64,000 nucleotides of DNA from Anastrepha obliqua (lineage: Eukaryota; Arthropoda; Insecta; Diptera; Tephritidae), in contig NC_072895.1 of the NCBI RefSeq assembly GCF_027943255.1, forward strand, positions 28,184,001 to 28,248,000, written 5' to 3'. How positions within the stretch are numbered: the first letter of the stretch is position 1; the number at the start of each line of letters is the position of its first letter. Shown piece by piece: positions 1-9,179 of the stretch. The position numbers and the translations under genes are program-made. The notes beneath the pieces are model-generated. The model was not told the DNA's origin. It made no database searches and was given only the letters and a program-made list of their open reading frames with translations.

Positions 1-1393
1 CGTAATCATCATTATTTTCTTCTTCATCATTCACTTCATTAATTATTTGTTCGTCAGTCAAAAGCTCATAACCACAATCATTTTCGTCACAATTCAACAA
101 TTCACTGATCGTTTCACTATTTTCCAATGGCAAAGCCGAAGATGTACTAGTCACAACATTAGCCTGTGAGGCATCGTCACTGTTATTCGAAGGCGATTCT
201 GTATTTGGCCATAGTTTGTTCCAACATTTTTCCAATGTTGTCGACGATAGCTCAGACCATGAATCAGCTACATTATCAATTGCGTTTTTAATGTTGTAAT
301 TCTTCCAATAATCTGCCAACTCAATATTCTCTTGCGAAACGAGGTCCTGAATAATTTTTTTCCGATATCGACGCTTTAAAGTTTCAATTACTGATTGATC
401 CATGGGTTGTAGAACTGCAGTTGAATTCGGTGGCAGGAAATAACAAAAAATATTACCATCATCACTTTTTAAATCTTCAACTGGATGTGATGAGGCATTA
501 TCCAGAACCAAAACTGCTTGCTGTGATAATCCTTCCGACATTCAATAATTTCGAACATTTGGAACAAAACTGTTCATGAACCAGTCGCGAAAAATCGTTT
601 GATCCATCCAAGCATTCTTTTGAGCATAATAAGCCACAGGAAGAGCATTCATGTTTGATTTTATGTAACAACGTGGACGTTTAGACGGATGAACTACAAC
701 TAATGGGAGCCTATAACCACTTGAATTTGCACTAACCATCAATGTTATTCGTTGCTTTTGCATTTTCCATCTAGGCGCATAGCTATTCATACAAAAATCG
801 AGTGTCTTTTTTGGGAGTGCTTTATAGTTCAGACCCGTTTCATCAGCATTGAAAACTGGGGTAAAACCATGATTTTCGACGAAAATTTTGAAATTTTTTG
901 TGCATTTTTCGATTTCGTTGGCACATATGGAGCTCATCTTTTCACTTTGTATCGAAACTTCCTTCACGCCATGTTGATTTTGCCAGCCATACAACCAACC
1001 TGAGCTAGCTTTGAAATCCTTCGAACCTCCTAGTTTTTCATTAAAAAATAATGCCTTTTCTTTCAATATTTGACCAGATAATGGAACGCCTTTGCTCCGA
1101 ATTTGATTAAACCACAAGAATAATGCTTCATCGACTTTTTCATTTAATGCCTTTTTTATCGTTTTGCGTTTTTTTGACCGACCTCCCAAAGATTCCATCG
1201 ACGCAGCATATTGTTTGATTTGAGTGGCATCTTTTTTAAAATCTTGAATCGTCGTGCGTGGAATATCATATTTTTCACTTAATGAAATAATTGTTGAACC
1301 TTTTTCTATTTCCTCAATCATTTTTAATTTCGTTTCAATAGTGACCACTACTCGTTTACGCTTCGGTATTTTTTTTGTTGTTGAAGGCTCCAT
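1..1393 (-). pseudogene. Tigger/pogo-type transposase, one premature stop, cut by window edge
   Basis: Reading leftward from an ATG at 1393 there are 283 codons, then one TGA at about 542-544. The same frame then stays open to base 1. The product resembles Tigger/pogo DDE transposases, which bind terminal repeats and move the element by cut and paste. Residues about 10-60 are a basic CENP-B-like helix-turn-helix (motif LSEKYDIPRTTI). Residues 70-150 are a second DNA-binding domain of the HTH_Tnp_Tc5/CENPB type. The catalytic region follows: first Asp in NADETGL, second in LVLDNASSHP and third in QPMDQSVIE, with 33 residues between the last two. The C-terminus is acidic and Asn-rich, as in relatives. 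The stop falls just before the second catalytic Asp, so the encoded protein is inactive unless it is read through. The element is inserted in a mariner at a TA. Family assignment is confident; the clade within Tigger/pogo is not. Confidence 0.9.
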
Positions 1394-1734
1394 TTTAAAT
1401 GTCTGCTCATCATAAAATTCAAATCAAACTGAAAATCTCATTGTACTGAATGTCACATCGAAAAATAATTCCAAGAATTTGTTTTGGGTAGAATGGACAA
1501 AATAACCGTTACTTTGCTCTGCTGCGTTTACATGCATTTCTATCGAGCGAACGAAAACAAAAGAGAATCAATTAATAAAGTGAAAAACAAAAGTATTGCG
1601 CGAGGAGTTTTGTTCCAACATGATTTCGACTGTTTCATGACTATTATTGCAATATGTATTGTGGAAAATCTTAAAACGGTGACGGTTAACAGAGGTGACG
1701 GATAACAGAGAGACGGATAATCCAGGGTCTACTG
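1394..1734 (-). mobile_element. Tigger-like element 5' end with terminal inverted repeat
   Basis: This non-coding stretch lies between the transposase start and the element end. The last bases, read on the minus strand from 1734, run CAGTAGACCCTGGATTATCC, the form of Tigger-type ends (CAGT...CCxxGxTTATCCG). TA follows at 1735-1736, as expected for a TA target duplication. The partner end is outside the window. Confidence 0.75.
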
Positions 1735-2228
1735 TAATTAGTTTAAACGATTTAAAAATGGTCGTGAAGATTTGAATGATGATGAAAGACCTGGTCGTCC
1801 AGAAGCAAGTAATCGTGCTGAATTGGTGGAAAAAGTCCGCGAAATCATTGCTGTTGACGGAAATTTCACTGTAAGAATGTTGGCTGAAGAATTAAATTCA
1901 TCTACTCGCACTATTTGGAACATTTTAACTGACGATTTCGGTAAAACAAAGGTTTGTGCACGCTTTCCACTTCCACACCAATTAAATGAAGAGAAAAAAA
2001 TCGCTCGTTTAGAGCATTGTAAAGACATCATTTCAACAGCTGAAAACGATCCAGATTTTCTTGATTCGCTCATAACTGGCGACGAAACATGGTGCTTCAA
2101 ATATGACCCTGAAACTAAGCGTCAATCTGCAGAATGGTAGACGAAAGGGGAGCCAAAAGCAAAGACATTGCGTTTTCAGAAGTCAAGCATCAAAACAATG
2201 TTGATCACGTTCTACGATTCCAAGGGTA

Positions 2229-3511
2229 CTCTGTGGGCAAAAACTAAGGTGAATTTGGTTGTAAAATCTTTACTTATTCTTGTAAATCAATTTCAGCCCC
2301 TTCAAAATAATCCTCTCTCGATGAAATACACATATGCCAACGATTTTTCTAAACCCCGAAACATGCCAAATAGTCCATTTCCGGTATAGCCATCAGCACC
2401 TTCTTCGATTCAGCTTTTATCTCCTCAATCGACTCGAAACGCGTTCCTCGGGGGAATAGCCAGAAGTCACACGGAGCCAAGTCAGGCGAATACGGTGCTT
2501 GCAGAACGATATGCGTGGAATTTTAGGCGAAATGGTCACGAAGAACGAGTGCAGTGTGAGACGGTGCATTATCGTGATGCAAAAACCAAGAGTTGTTGGC
2601 CCATAATTCTGGTCTTTTTAGACGAATTGCTTCACGTAAACGACGCATAACGCTCAAATAATATTCCTTATTAACAGTTCGGCCAGGTGGAAGGAATTCA
2701 TAGTGCGCCACACCACGAAAATCGAAAAAACTGTCATCATGACCTTTATTTTTGAACGACTTTGACGTGCTCTTTTCGGTCTGGCCTCGCCTTTAGGACG
2801 ATATTCGCTTGATTGGTCGGTTGTTTCAGGGTCGTAAGCATAAATCCAAGTCTCATCTCCCGTAATGATGCATTTGAGCTTGTCCTGATAGTCTGAAAGC
2901 ATTGTTTCACATACAACAACGCAACGACTTTTTTCCAAGAAATTGAGAGTTTTCGGTACCAAACGAGATTTGACTTTTCGTAGGCCCAAATGGTCTTTCA
3001 AAATGGTTTTCACAGATCCTTCTGATATTCCGATCATATCAGTAAGGTCTTTAACAGTCAACCGACGATTTTTGAGCACTAACTCCTTCACTTTATTGAC
3101 GTGTTGGTCATCTGTTGACGTCGATGGTTGTCCGGAGCGCTCCAAGTCATCAACACGTTCTCGACCCTCTTTGAAGTCTTTGTACCACTTATAAACATTT
3201 TTCTGCGACATGGTCGAATCACCAAATGCCTTCTGCAACATGCTAAACTTTTCCGCAGCCGAAATTTCATTCCGCAAACAAAATTTGATGGCACTTCTCT
3301 GCTCAATCAAATCAGACATTGTAAAAATCGAAAAATGCACTCTTGGTCGTTTGGTAAACACAAGCGTAAATATATTACTGATAATGACATTCACATGAAA
3401 GTTGGCCCAAATGTTATTAACAGTGCTGCCAACTCATGAAAAAAATAACTAGAGCGAAATTTCAATCCCGCGAAGTTTGACAAATAAATTCACCTTACTT
3501 TTTGCCCACAG
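2229..3511 (-). mobile_element. Full-length nested mariner with terminal inverted repeats
   Basis: This 1283-bp element has the normal mariner size. It is bounded by inverted ends containing TGTGGGCAAAAA and AAGGTGAATTT (left at 2231, right reading inward from 3511). TA flanks both sides (2227-2228 and 3512-3513). Removing it together with one TA restores the frame of the surrounding mariner transposase, which proves the insertion and its exact edges. Confidence 0.93.
2274..3319 (-). pseudogene. Mariner transposase of the nested element, frameshift and two stops
   Basis: The most likely start is the ATG at 3319 (MSDLIEQRSAIKFCL), although an in-frame ATG lies further upstream. Residues 1-110 form the paired-like double HTH (KWYKDFKEGRERVDDLERSG, then IGISEGSVKTILKDHLGL). 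The first catalytic Asp is in ITGDETWIYAYDPET. Near 2727-2732 a run with one extra T shifts frame just after KVMMTVF. The second Asp is in FLHHDNAPSHT. An in-frame TAA follows DHFA at about 2525, and the third Asp is in PYSPDLAPCDFWLFP. A further TAG lies at about 2355, and the frame ends after DYFEGAEID. All three catalytic Asp are still visible, so the decay looks recent. A 65-bp end of the same family recurs at 27475 with a single mismatch. Confidence 0.9.
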
Positions 3512-4052
3512 TAGTATTGTACACAAGGAATTTGTTGCAGAAGGTCAAACTATTAATGGAGAATACTATTTACAAGTTTTACATCGTTTGTGGTCAAGAA
3601 TTGTTCGTGTAAGACCTGAAAGTCCAGAGGGGAAACATCTGTTTTTATTGCATGATAATGCACCACCTCACAAAACCAAAAATGTTCGTGAATTTTTGAT
3701 GCAAAAACATATTTGTGTCATCGACCACCCTCCGTATTCTCCTGATCTATCACCATGCGACTATTTTCTGTTCCCTAAATTGAAAACTGCCATGAAAGGT
3801 GCGTTTTATGATGATGTTCCAGCCATTCAAGCAGCCGTGACACAGGTGTTAAAGAACCTTCCCTTAGATGACATAAAAAAGTCCATGCAGAAATTGGTTG
3901 ATCGTTCTGAACGTTGTATCGAGTTAAATGGTGACTATTTTGAAAAAAAAAATAACTTTCAAACACAGTACGATACGTGTTTTATTCTACATCTGAAAAG
4001 TTATGTTATTTATTGAACATACTGTGTAAGTAAGTACATACTACATACACAT

Positions 4053-4734
4053 TAGGGTGGTCCAAAAAAAATTTGTATGCTGCCGCCCCCCAAAATAGTA
4101 AAGAATGAAAAATAAAAAGACCCGTATTTTTTTTTTTTTTTAATCAGACCATATTTAATGGTGCCGCCGGGGCTTTGAAATATCCCATGTATTTTGCATG
4201 GGAAAAAAATACTTTTTCGTAGATTTCATGTAAAAACCTGGAAAATGAATAAATTTTAACCGGATAACTCAGTTTCTCTTCATAATTGATCAGGGAATAA
4301 CAACCAATTATGAAATAATTAATTTTTTTTGTATTAACTATTTTCATAAAAGTAATATAAAATATTGTTTTTCGATTTTTTCTTAGATTTTCGTTTTATG
4401 GGAGCTTTTTGGGGTTCTATAAAAAATAGTTAATACAAAAAAATTAAGTATTTCATAATTGGTTGTTATTCCCTGATCAATTATGAAGAGAAACTGAGTT
4501 ATCCGGTTAAAATATATTCATTTTCCAGGTTTTTACATGAAATCTACGAAAAAGTATTTTTTTCCCATGCAAAATACATGGGATATTTCAAAGCCCCGGC
4601 GGCACCATTAAATATGGTCTGATTAAAAAAAAAAAAATACGGGTCTTTTTATTTTTCATTCTTTACCATTATGGGGGGCGGCAGCATAAAAATTTTAATA
4701 TAAATTTTTTCCCATGCATTTTTGGACCACCCTA
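4053..4734. mobile_element. 682-bp foldback element, hAT-type nonautonomous
   Basis: The element is almost wholly one inverted repeat. Two arms of roughly 290 bp or more are near-identical apart from a ~25-bp insertion near the outer end of the right arm (about 4695-4722), leaving a short A/T-rich centre near 4350-4425. The ends read TAGGGTGGTCC, which fits the hAT end rule YARNG. The 8-bp ATACACAT lies immediately outside both ends (4045-4052 and 4735-4742), the target-duplication length typical of hAT elements. No coding region is present. The flank is a CA/AT-rich low-complexity stretch, so chance repetition of the 8-mer is possible but less likely. The right end is only 181 bp from a brp exon. 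Confidence 0.82.
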
Positions 4735-4914
4735 ATACACATACATAGCCGTTTTAGTAACGTATTATTAGTAGAGTTATATTCATAGATGGTACATAAC
4801 AAATACTCTATTTTTGATTAGTACAGCTTCCAAATTTGTTATGTAAGTAGTTATGTACATACAATGACTAAGTAAATGCGTGTGTGTGTGTGTGTGGCGG
4901 CTAGCGGTACATAC

Positions 4915-5235
4915 CTGCGTCTTCTCCAACTTCTCGCGTATGCGATCCGTGTCGAGTGTGAGTGTTTCGCGTTCCTTTTGCATGCGCGCCGCCTGTCCCA
5001 GCGCCTTGTCCAGCTGCGACTGCAAGTTGTCGTAGTCGTAGGTGAGCTTCTCCTTTTCGAGCACCAAACGGCGGTTTTCAGCGACCGATTTGTCGAGTTT
5101 CTCCTGCAAGTGATCGACCTCATTCTGAGCTTTATCCAATGAATTCTGCAGCTTCTCTTGTTGCAGTTGTGCCTTGCCCAGTGTGGCCTGCGTGCGTTCC
5201 ATTTCCTCCTTCATCTTCTCCACTTCCGAGAAGGC
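4915..5235 (-). CDS. brp: Bruchpilot (ELKS/CAST active-zone scaffold), exon encoding 107 residues
   Basis: This is the last brp exon in the window. Its 107 codons start AFSEVEKMKEEMERTQATLG and end TDRIREKLEKTQ, very close to Drosophila Bruchpilot. Bruchpilot is a long coiled-coil protein of the presynaptic T-bar that clusters calcium channels and tethers synaptic vesicles. The residues show continuous heptads rich in Glu, Lys, Leu and Gln (LDKAQNEVDHLQEKLDK). The acceptor is CAACAG before 5235, with GCC as first codon. The donor after CAG is GTATGT (4914 downward). Phase is 0 at both ends and length is 321. A (GT)n tract begins about 15 bases inside the donor-side intron. The next exon lies beyond the left edge. 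Identity is confident from sequence order across seven exons. Confidence 0.97.
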
Positions 5236-5319
5236 CTGTTGGGGGCGGAGCGGTTGAAAGTGAGTGATTTTGTTTGATTATTAAATGAATTGGTTGCGAT
5301 AAAAGAATGCGTGGTGAGT

Positions 5320-6700
5320 AAAGAAATATTTGAGATATTTAAGAGTGATAAATAAAGGCTGGTATGATGAGGAATGTCAAGCTGCCGCGAAAAAACGGAA
5401 TGCCGCCTATAGAGCCGTACTGGGATTAGGCGCAATGCGAGCCATGTGGGATCGAAAGAAGAAAGGAAGAGAGACGTTGCCACGACAGTCGGTTCTACGT
5501 AACCGGAACGAGCCGAATTTATATTCGACCAAGGACTGGCACTTTAGCAGCATTTCCCGTAAATGATGGAGAATGTTTATGCCGCTACAACAGGAAGAAC
5601 AACAACAAAGGAAGAGCGACGTATTGTCACAAAGAAGAAACGAGAGACCGGAATATGTGAGCGCGAGGAGCTTGAGATGCTGGCCAGTAAAAACAATGCC
5701 CGAAAATTCTACCAGTAAGTTCGGCGGCTTATAACGTTTCCAAACCGTGGCGTTTTCCTGTAAGAACAAAGACGCCGATCTGGTGACTGACATCCAGAAC
5801 GTACTTAAATTATGGATGGAATAATTCTCGAGCTTGTCAAACATTGGCAGCTACTGTCGACCACGTCCAGGTTAGATTGCGATAATGCAACTAAATGGTA
5901 ACAAAGCCGCAGGAGACGACGCACTGCCGACTGAGCTATTCAAGCGTGACAGCGAGGAACTGGTAAGGTGCATGCATCAGCTCCTATGCAAAATGTGGTC
6001 GGATGAAAGCATGTCTGCCGATTGGAATTTAAGTGTGTCCAGCCCAATCCATAAGAAGGGTAATTCTGCAATCTGTGCCAATTGTCGTGGGATTAGTCTT
6101 TTAAATATCGCCTATAAGGTTCCAGCGAGCGTATTGCGTGAAAGGTGAAGCCCCCCGTCAACCAACTGATTGGACCTTATCAGTGTGGCTTTGAACATAG
6201 AAAGTAAATCATCGACCAGATATTCACAATACGCTAAGTCTTGGAAAATATTCATGAAAGGAGAATCTACACAAACCATCTTTTCGTCGATTTCAAAGCT
6301 GACATACGACACCCCCGTAAAACTAATCGGGTATGCACAATGGCGCTGCTCAATACAAGTAGCGCCGTCGGAATTGGGAAGAACTTTTCCGAGCGAGGTT
6401 TCAGACAAGGTGACTCGCTGCCGTGTGACTTCTTTAACCTGACGTTAGAAAGGATCGTATAAGCCACAGAACTTAATCCCTCAGGCAGATTTTTTTACAT
6501 AGGAACCAGCATTAAGACTGATAACAGTGGCAGCCTTGAAGTCCAACGAGGAATCTGTCTTGCCTACAAGAAGAGGACGTCTTTCTCTACGTTGGAAAGA
6601 TCAACTGGCGCCGGTTAGTACGAGAGGGAAACGACTGACGCGCTTTGTTAAACTCGGCCAAAATCGCTTAAACGCCAATCAAGGGGAAGAAAAAGAATTT
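5320..6700 (+). pseudogene. Decayed LINE ORF2: linker, reverse transcriptase and C-terminal tail fragments
   Basis: Several frames together resemble a non-LTR retrotransposon polyprotein. Near 5345 is the linker between endonuclease and RT (WYDEECQAAAKKRNAAYRAV). From 5885 to 6460 come RT blocks: NGNKAAGDDALPTELFKR, CANCRGISLLNIAYK, LIGPYQCGFE, a DFKA block (6289) and GFRQGDSLPCDFFNL. The active-site YADD block is missing, with the sequence passing from RT block 5 to a C-terminal LSLRWKDQL motif (6570). Frameshifts and stops occur throughout. RTE-like relationship is my guess only. The same 3' end recurs at 13021 and 45140. The fragment lies in the brp intron between exons 5235 and 8003, antisense to brp. 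Confidence 0.8.
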
Positions 6701-6721
6701 GCTTTTGAAAATGTGCGACTT

Positions 6722-6768
6722 TAAGAACCGATGGTGAATGGGCGACTTTTATTCACCATCGGTTCTTA
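6722..6768. repeat. Perfect 18-bp inverted repeat with 11-nt loop
   Basis: TAAGAACCGATGGTGAAT at 6722-6739 is matched exactly by its reverse complement at 6751-6768, around the loop at 6740-6750. It lies between the LINE remnant and the Tc1/mariner-type element that starts at 6780. I do not recognise it. Confidence 0.85.
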
Positions 6769-6779
6769 GAGTCATTATA

Positions 6780-7534
6780 AGGGTGATCAGATTGGAGGTA
6801 CTTTTCCAATAGGGGTTTTTTGAGAGAACACGCGTGACTACTGTCAAATTGGATATATAATTTCTTTCAGTAGTCATTGACATTTCATGATGGAAGGCAT
6901 ATTTTTCGCTTAATAGTTACATCAATAAGCAAAATTGCCGTATTTGTGCTGAAGAGGAACTCGAAGCCATTCAAGAGTAGCCATTGCATCCATTTAAAAT
7001 AACCGTTTGGCTCGGCCTATGGGCTGAGGGATCTATCGACCCATATTTCTTCAAAGACGAGTCTGGCGCCAATGTAAAAACGAACAGCGAACGATATCGC
7101 GCCATGATAAACGACTTTTTGATGTCAGATGCCGGAAGTCCGTGATCTCTACAACATTTGGTTCCAACAAGATGACGCTACTTGACATGCAGCCCGTCAA
7201 ACGATGGATTTACTGCGTCGTCGTTGCGGTAAGCAATTTATCTGTCATCTTGCACCACTGGATTGGCTGATTATCCACCAAGATCGTGTGATTTCAGACC
7301 TTTGGACTTTTATTTGTGGAGGTGTGTAAAGTCTAAATGCTTTGTGGTGAAACCAACTTCGATTGAAGTATTGGAGCACAAAGTTGCAGTTAACATTTAA
7401 AAGGGATTATCTTTAAAAAAAATAAATGTCATGAATGGTTTTACACAAAAATAATAAAGATTGCTCAATAAATTATAATCTTTAATTGTTTTAGTTCAAT
7501 TTAAAATCCAATCATCTATAAATTGATCAGCTTT
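6780..7534 (+). mobile_element. Internally deleted Tc1/mariner-superfamily element, copy 1
   Basis: The left end is GGGTGATCAGATTGGAGGTA and the right end, read inward, is GCTGATCAATTTATAGATG. TA is present at both borders (6778-6779, 7535-7536). The interior keeps decayed DDE_3-type transposase motifs: VWLGLWAEGSIDPYFFKDE, ERYRAMINDFLMSD, then WFQQDDAT followed by TGA at 7183-7185, then RSCDFRPLDFYLW. The helix-turn-helix region and the first catalytic block are gone. Sister copies are at 12690 and 57494. Confidence 0.82.
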
Positions 7535-7536
7535 TA

Positions 7537-8002
7537 TATAAGTTAATCAGAAATAACTGTTGGTCACCTACATACGTAAACGAACATATTCTCTGCTGTC
7601 CAATTAGCGAACATCATACACATACGACTCTAAAGCATCGCTCGCAGTTGCTATGCAAGTGCCGGTCGGCTGCTGGGAGAGCCAGTGCAGTTAACAGAAA
7701 AGATCATACGCTTGCTCGCAGTTGCTATGCAAGTGGGGGTCGACTGCTGTGAGAGCGAACAGAGCAGTTAGCAGTAAAGAGCAATTAAGTGTAAAGTTCA
7801 CCTTCACCCGATTAGGATTGGTTAATGGGAGTTCTTTTCAACCAGCTTGGAGATGGCTATGATGGCTAGCTTTGCTATTGTAAATTCTTTTGTTAAGAAA
7901 TAAATATTTTATAATTTATCCACCTAAATATGTTAAAGTATTTGCTTGGATGAACTCTCTTCTGGTTGACTGTACATTGAGACTATTCTATTCGAAACTT
8001 AC
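7537..8002. repeat. Intron stretch with two 74-bp tandem units
   Basis: A unit beginning GCTCGCAGTTGCTATGCAAG occurs at 7640 and again at 7714 (period 74), both followed by a CxACTGCTGxGAGAGC segment, ending near 7787. The G+C content is unusual for this window. An AATAAA lies at about 7900. A worn solo LTR is possible, but I could not find paired ends or a target duplication. Confidence 0.5.
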
Positions 8003-8185
8003 CCGGTCACGATCGGCATGTATGCGTGAAACGCCGCTCTGCGCCTTCTCCAGTTCTTGACGCAAACTCTCCTGTTCACCTTGTGCATTCTCGAGCTTCG
8101 CCTTGAGTCGATACACTTCGCCTTGACTCTTCTCGAGCTTCTCCTGCAACGCTGTCGCCTCTTCACGAGCACGTTCTGCATCCGA
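8003..8185 (-). CDS. brp: Bruchpilot, exon encoding 61 residues
   Basis: 61 codons from SDAERAREEATALQEKLEKS to SGVSRIHADRDR, matching the Drosophila Bruchpilot coiled coil. The exon joins directly and in frame to AFSEVEKM at 5235. The acceptor TTTCAG ends at 8186 and the donor after CGG is GTAAGT (8002 downward). Phase is 0/0 and length 183. The region is predicted to be continuous alpha helix with Leu/Ala heptad positions and no membrane segment. Next in transcript order are the 107-residue exon (2767-bp intron) downstream and the 39-residue exon at 22052 upstream, across 13.9 kb of mostly transposon-filled intron. Confidence 0.97.
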
Positions 8186-9179
8186 CTGAAATGCGGAGAA
8201 AGTGGGGGAAGAGGAAAAGGAAAAAAATGGAATATATTAAATCTTTTGAATCGAAACTTTTGCTTCATGGCATTTGCACAAAAGGATTTTTTAAACAACT
8301 ACAAGAATTTACTTACTAAAATGCAAAAAAAAAAACGAATAACAAATTGAAATGGAAAAGTCTTTAACAAAGTAACGAACATTTGTTTGGGTGACTTATG
8401 TATGTAAGTATGTATGCACGAGTATGGAACACAGAAAGTGGAAAGAGCCAAACAAGTATTTGGTGACAGTTAGAGTGAGAGTGAGAGTGGAACGAGCACG
8501 AGCAATGCAATGACATAGAAACGAGCGGTTTATGCAATCATTTGACTTTTTTTTGGCGATATGTACAGAGGTGCGCGTGCGTGTTATTCATTGCTTTGAT
8601 TTTTCTGCTAGCGATTGGGTGGAGTTATGCACGAGTACAGTTGAAAAGCGATAAGAATAAGAACATGAATGCACATGAAATTTCAACATGAAATCATGAA
8701 GATTTTTTCTATTTTATTTTTTTTGTTTGTTTTTTTTTTTTTGTAATTTTAGTGTATGCACGATTTTCTTATTACATGAGGGCGATGATTTGCTTCAAAT
8801 AAACACAACATTTACAACAGATTATCCAAGCTAAAAAAACATGATCCATACAACTTTTTATTTATCGATTTAATTAATTAATTAAGTAGTTCCCAAGAGT
8901 TTCGTTTGCACTGGAACAATCAATTCGACACTTTCTGGACAGCAAAAAAAAAACAGAAAAAAACAACCCAAGAACCAGATCATCCAATTTATCGAACTAA
9001 AACAGCCACTAAGTTCGAAGATTCTCAGCCTTTTTTGTGATGTGGCTTTCGAGATATCACCAAAGAATAATTTTGTATTAACGAAAAAAAAGTTGATCCA
9101 ACAAATTTTCAACAATTGGAGCGTCCGTTAAATGAGCAAAAGAAGTGATACATTAAATTAAAGGTAATAAATTCTTTCA
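8186..9179. other. Intron, no gene
   Basis: Ordinary A/T-rich intron with short T and A runs. I see no coding or mobile-element signature here. Confidence 0.6.

Larger units (their letters stand above)
1737..4016 (+). pseudogene. Mariner transposase (outer copy), split by an inserted mariner
   Basis: Two pieces belong to one mariner DD34D transposase. Codons at about 1741-2228 give the C-terminal part of the paired HTH region (DDERPGRPEASN), a second HTH and the first catalytic Asp in ITGDETWCFKYDPET. Codons at 3514-4016 give the second Asp (LLHDNAPPH), the third in YSPDLSPCDYFLFP, and the closing GDYFE motif. A complete second mariner (2229-3511) sits between them at a TA. Leaving it out brings DSKG and IVHKEF together in frame. 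One in-frame TAG follows SAEW near 2138. The N-terminal ~45 residues are absent because the Tigger-like element interrupts at 1735. The right terminal repeat could not be fixed. Confidence 0.88.

Noticed and set aside
542..1003. Selenocysteine or regulated readthrough at the Tigger TGA
   Set aside because: Relatives have an ordinary codon there and all other elements here are decayed. A simple nonsense mutation is enough.
4144..4347. Small protein inside the hairpin element
   Set aside because: It lies wholly in the inverted-repeat arm and its mirror arm does not preserve it. No homology.
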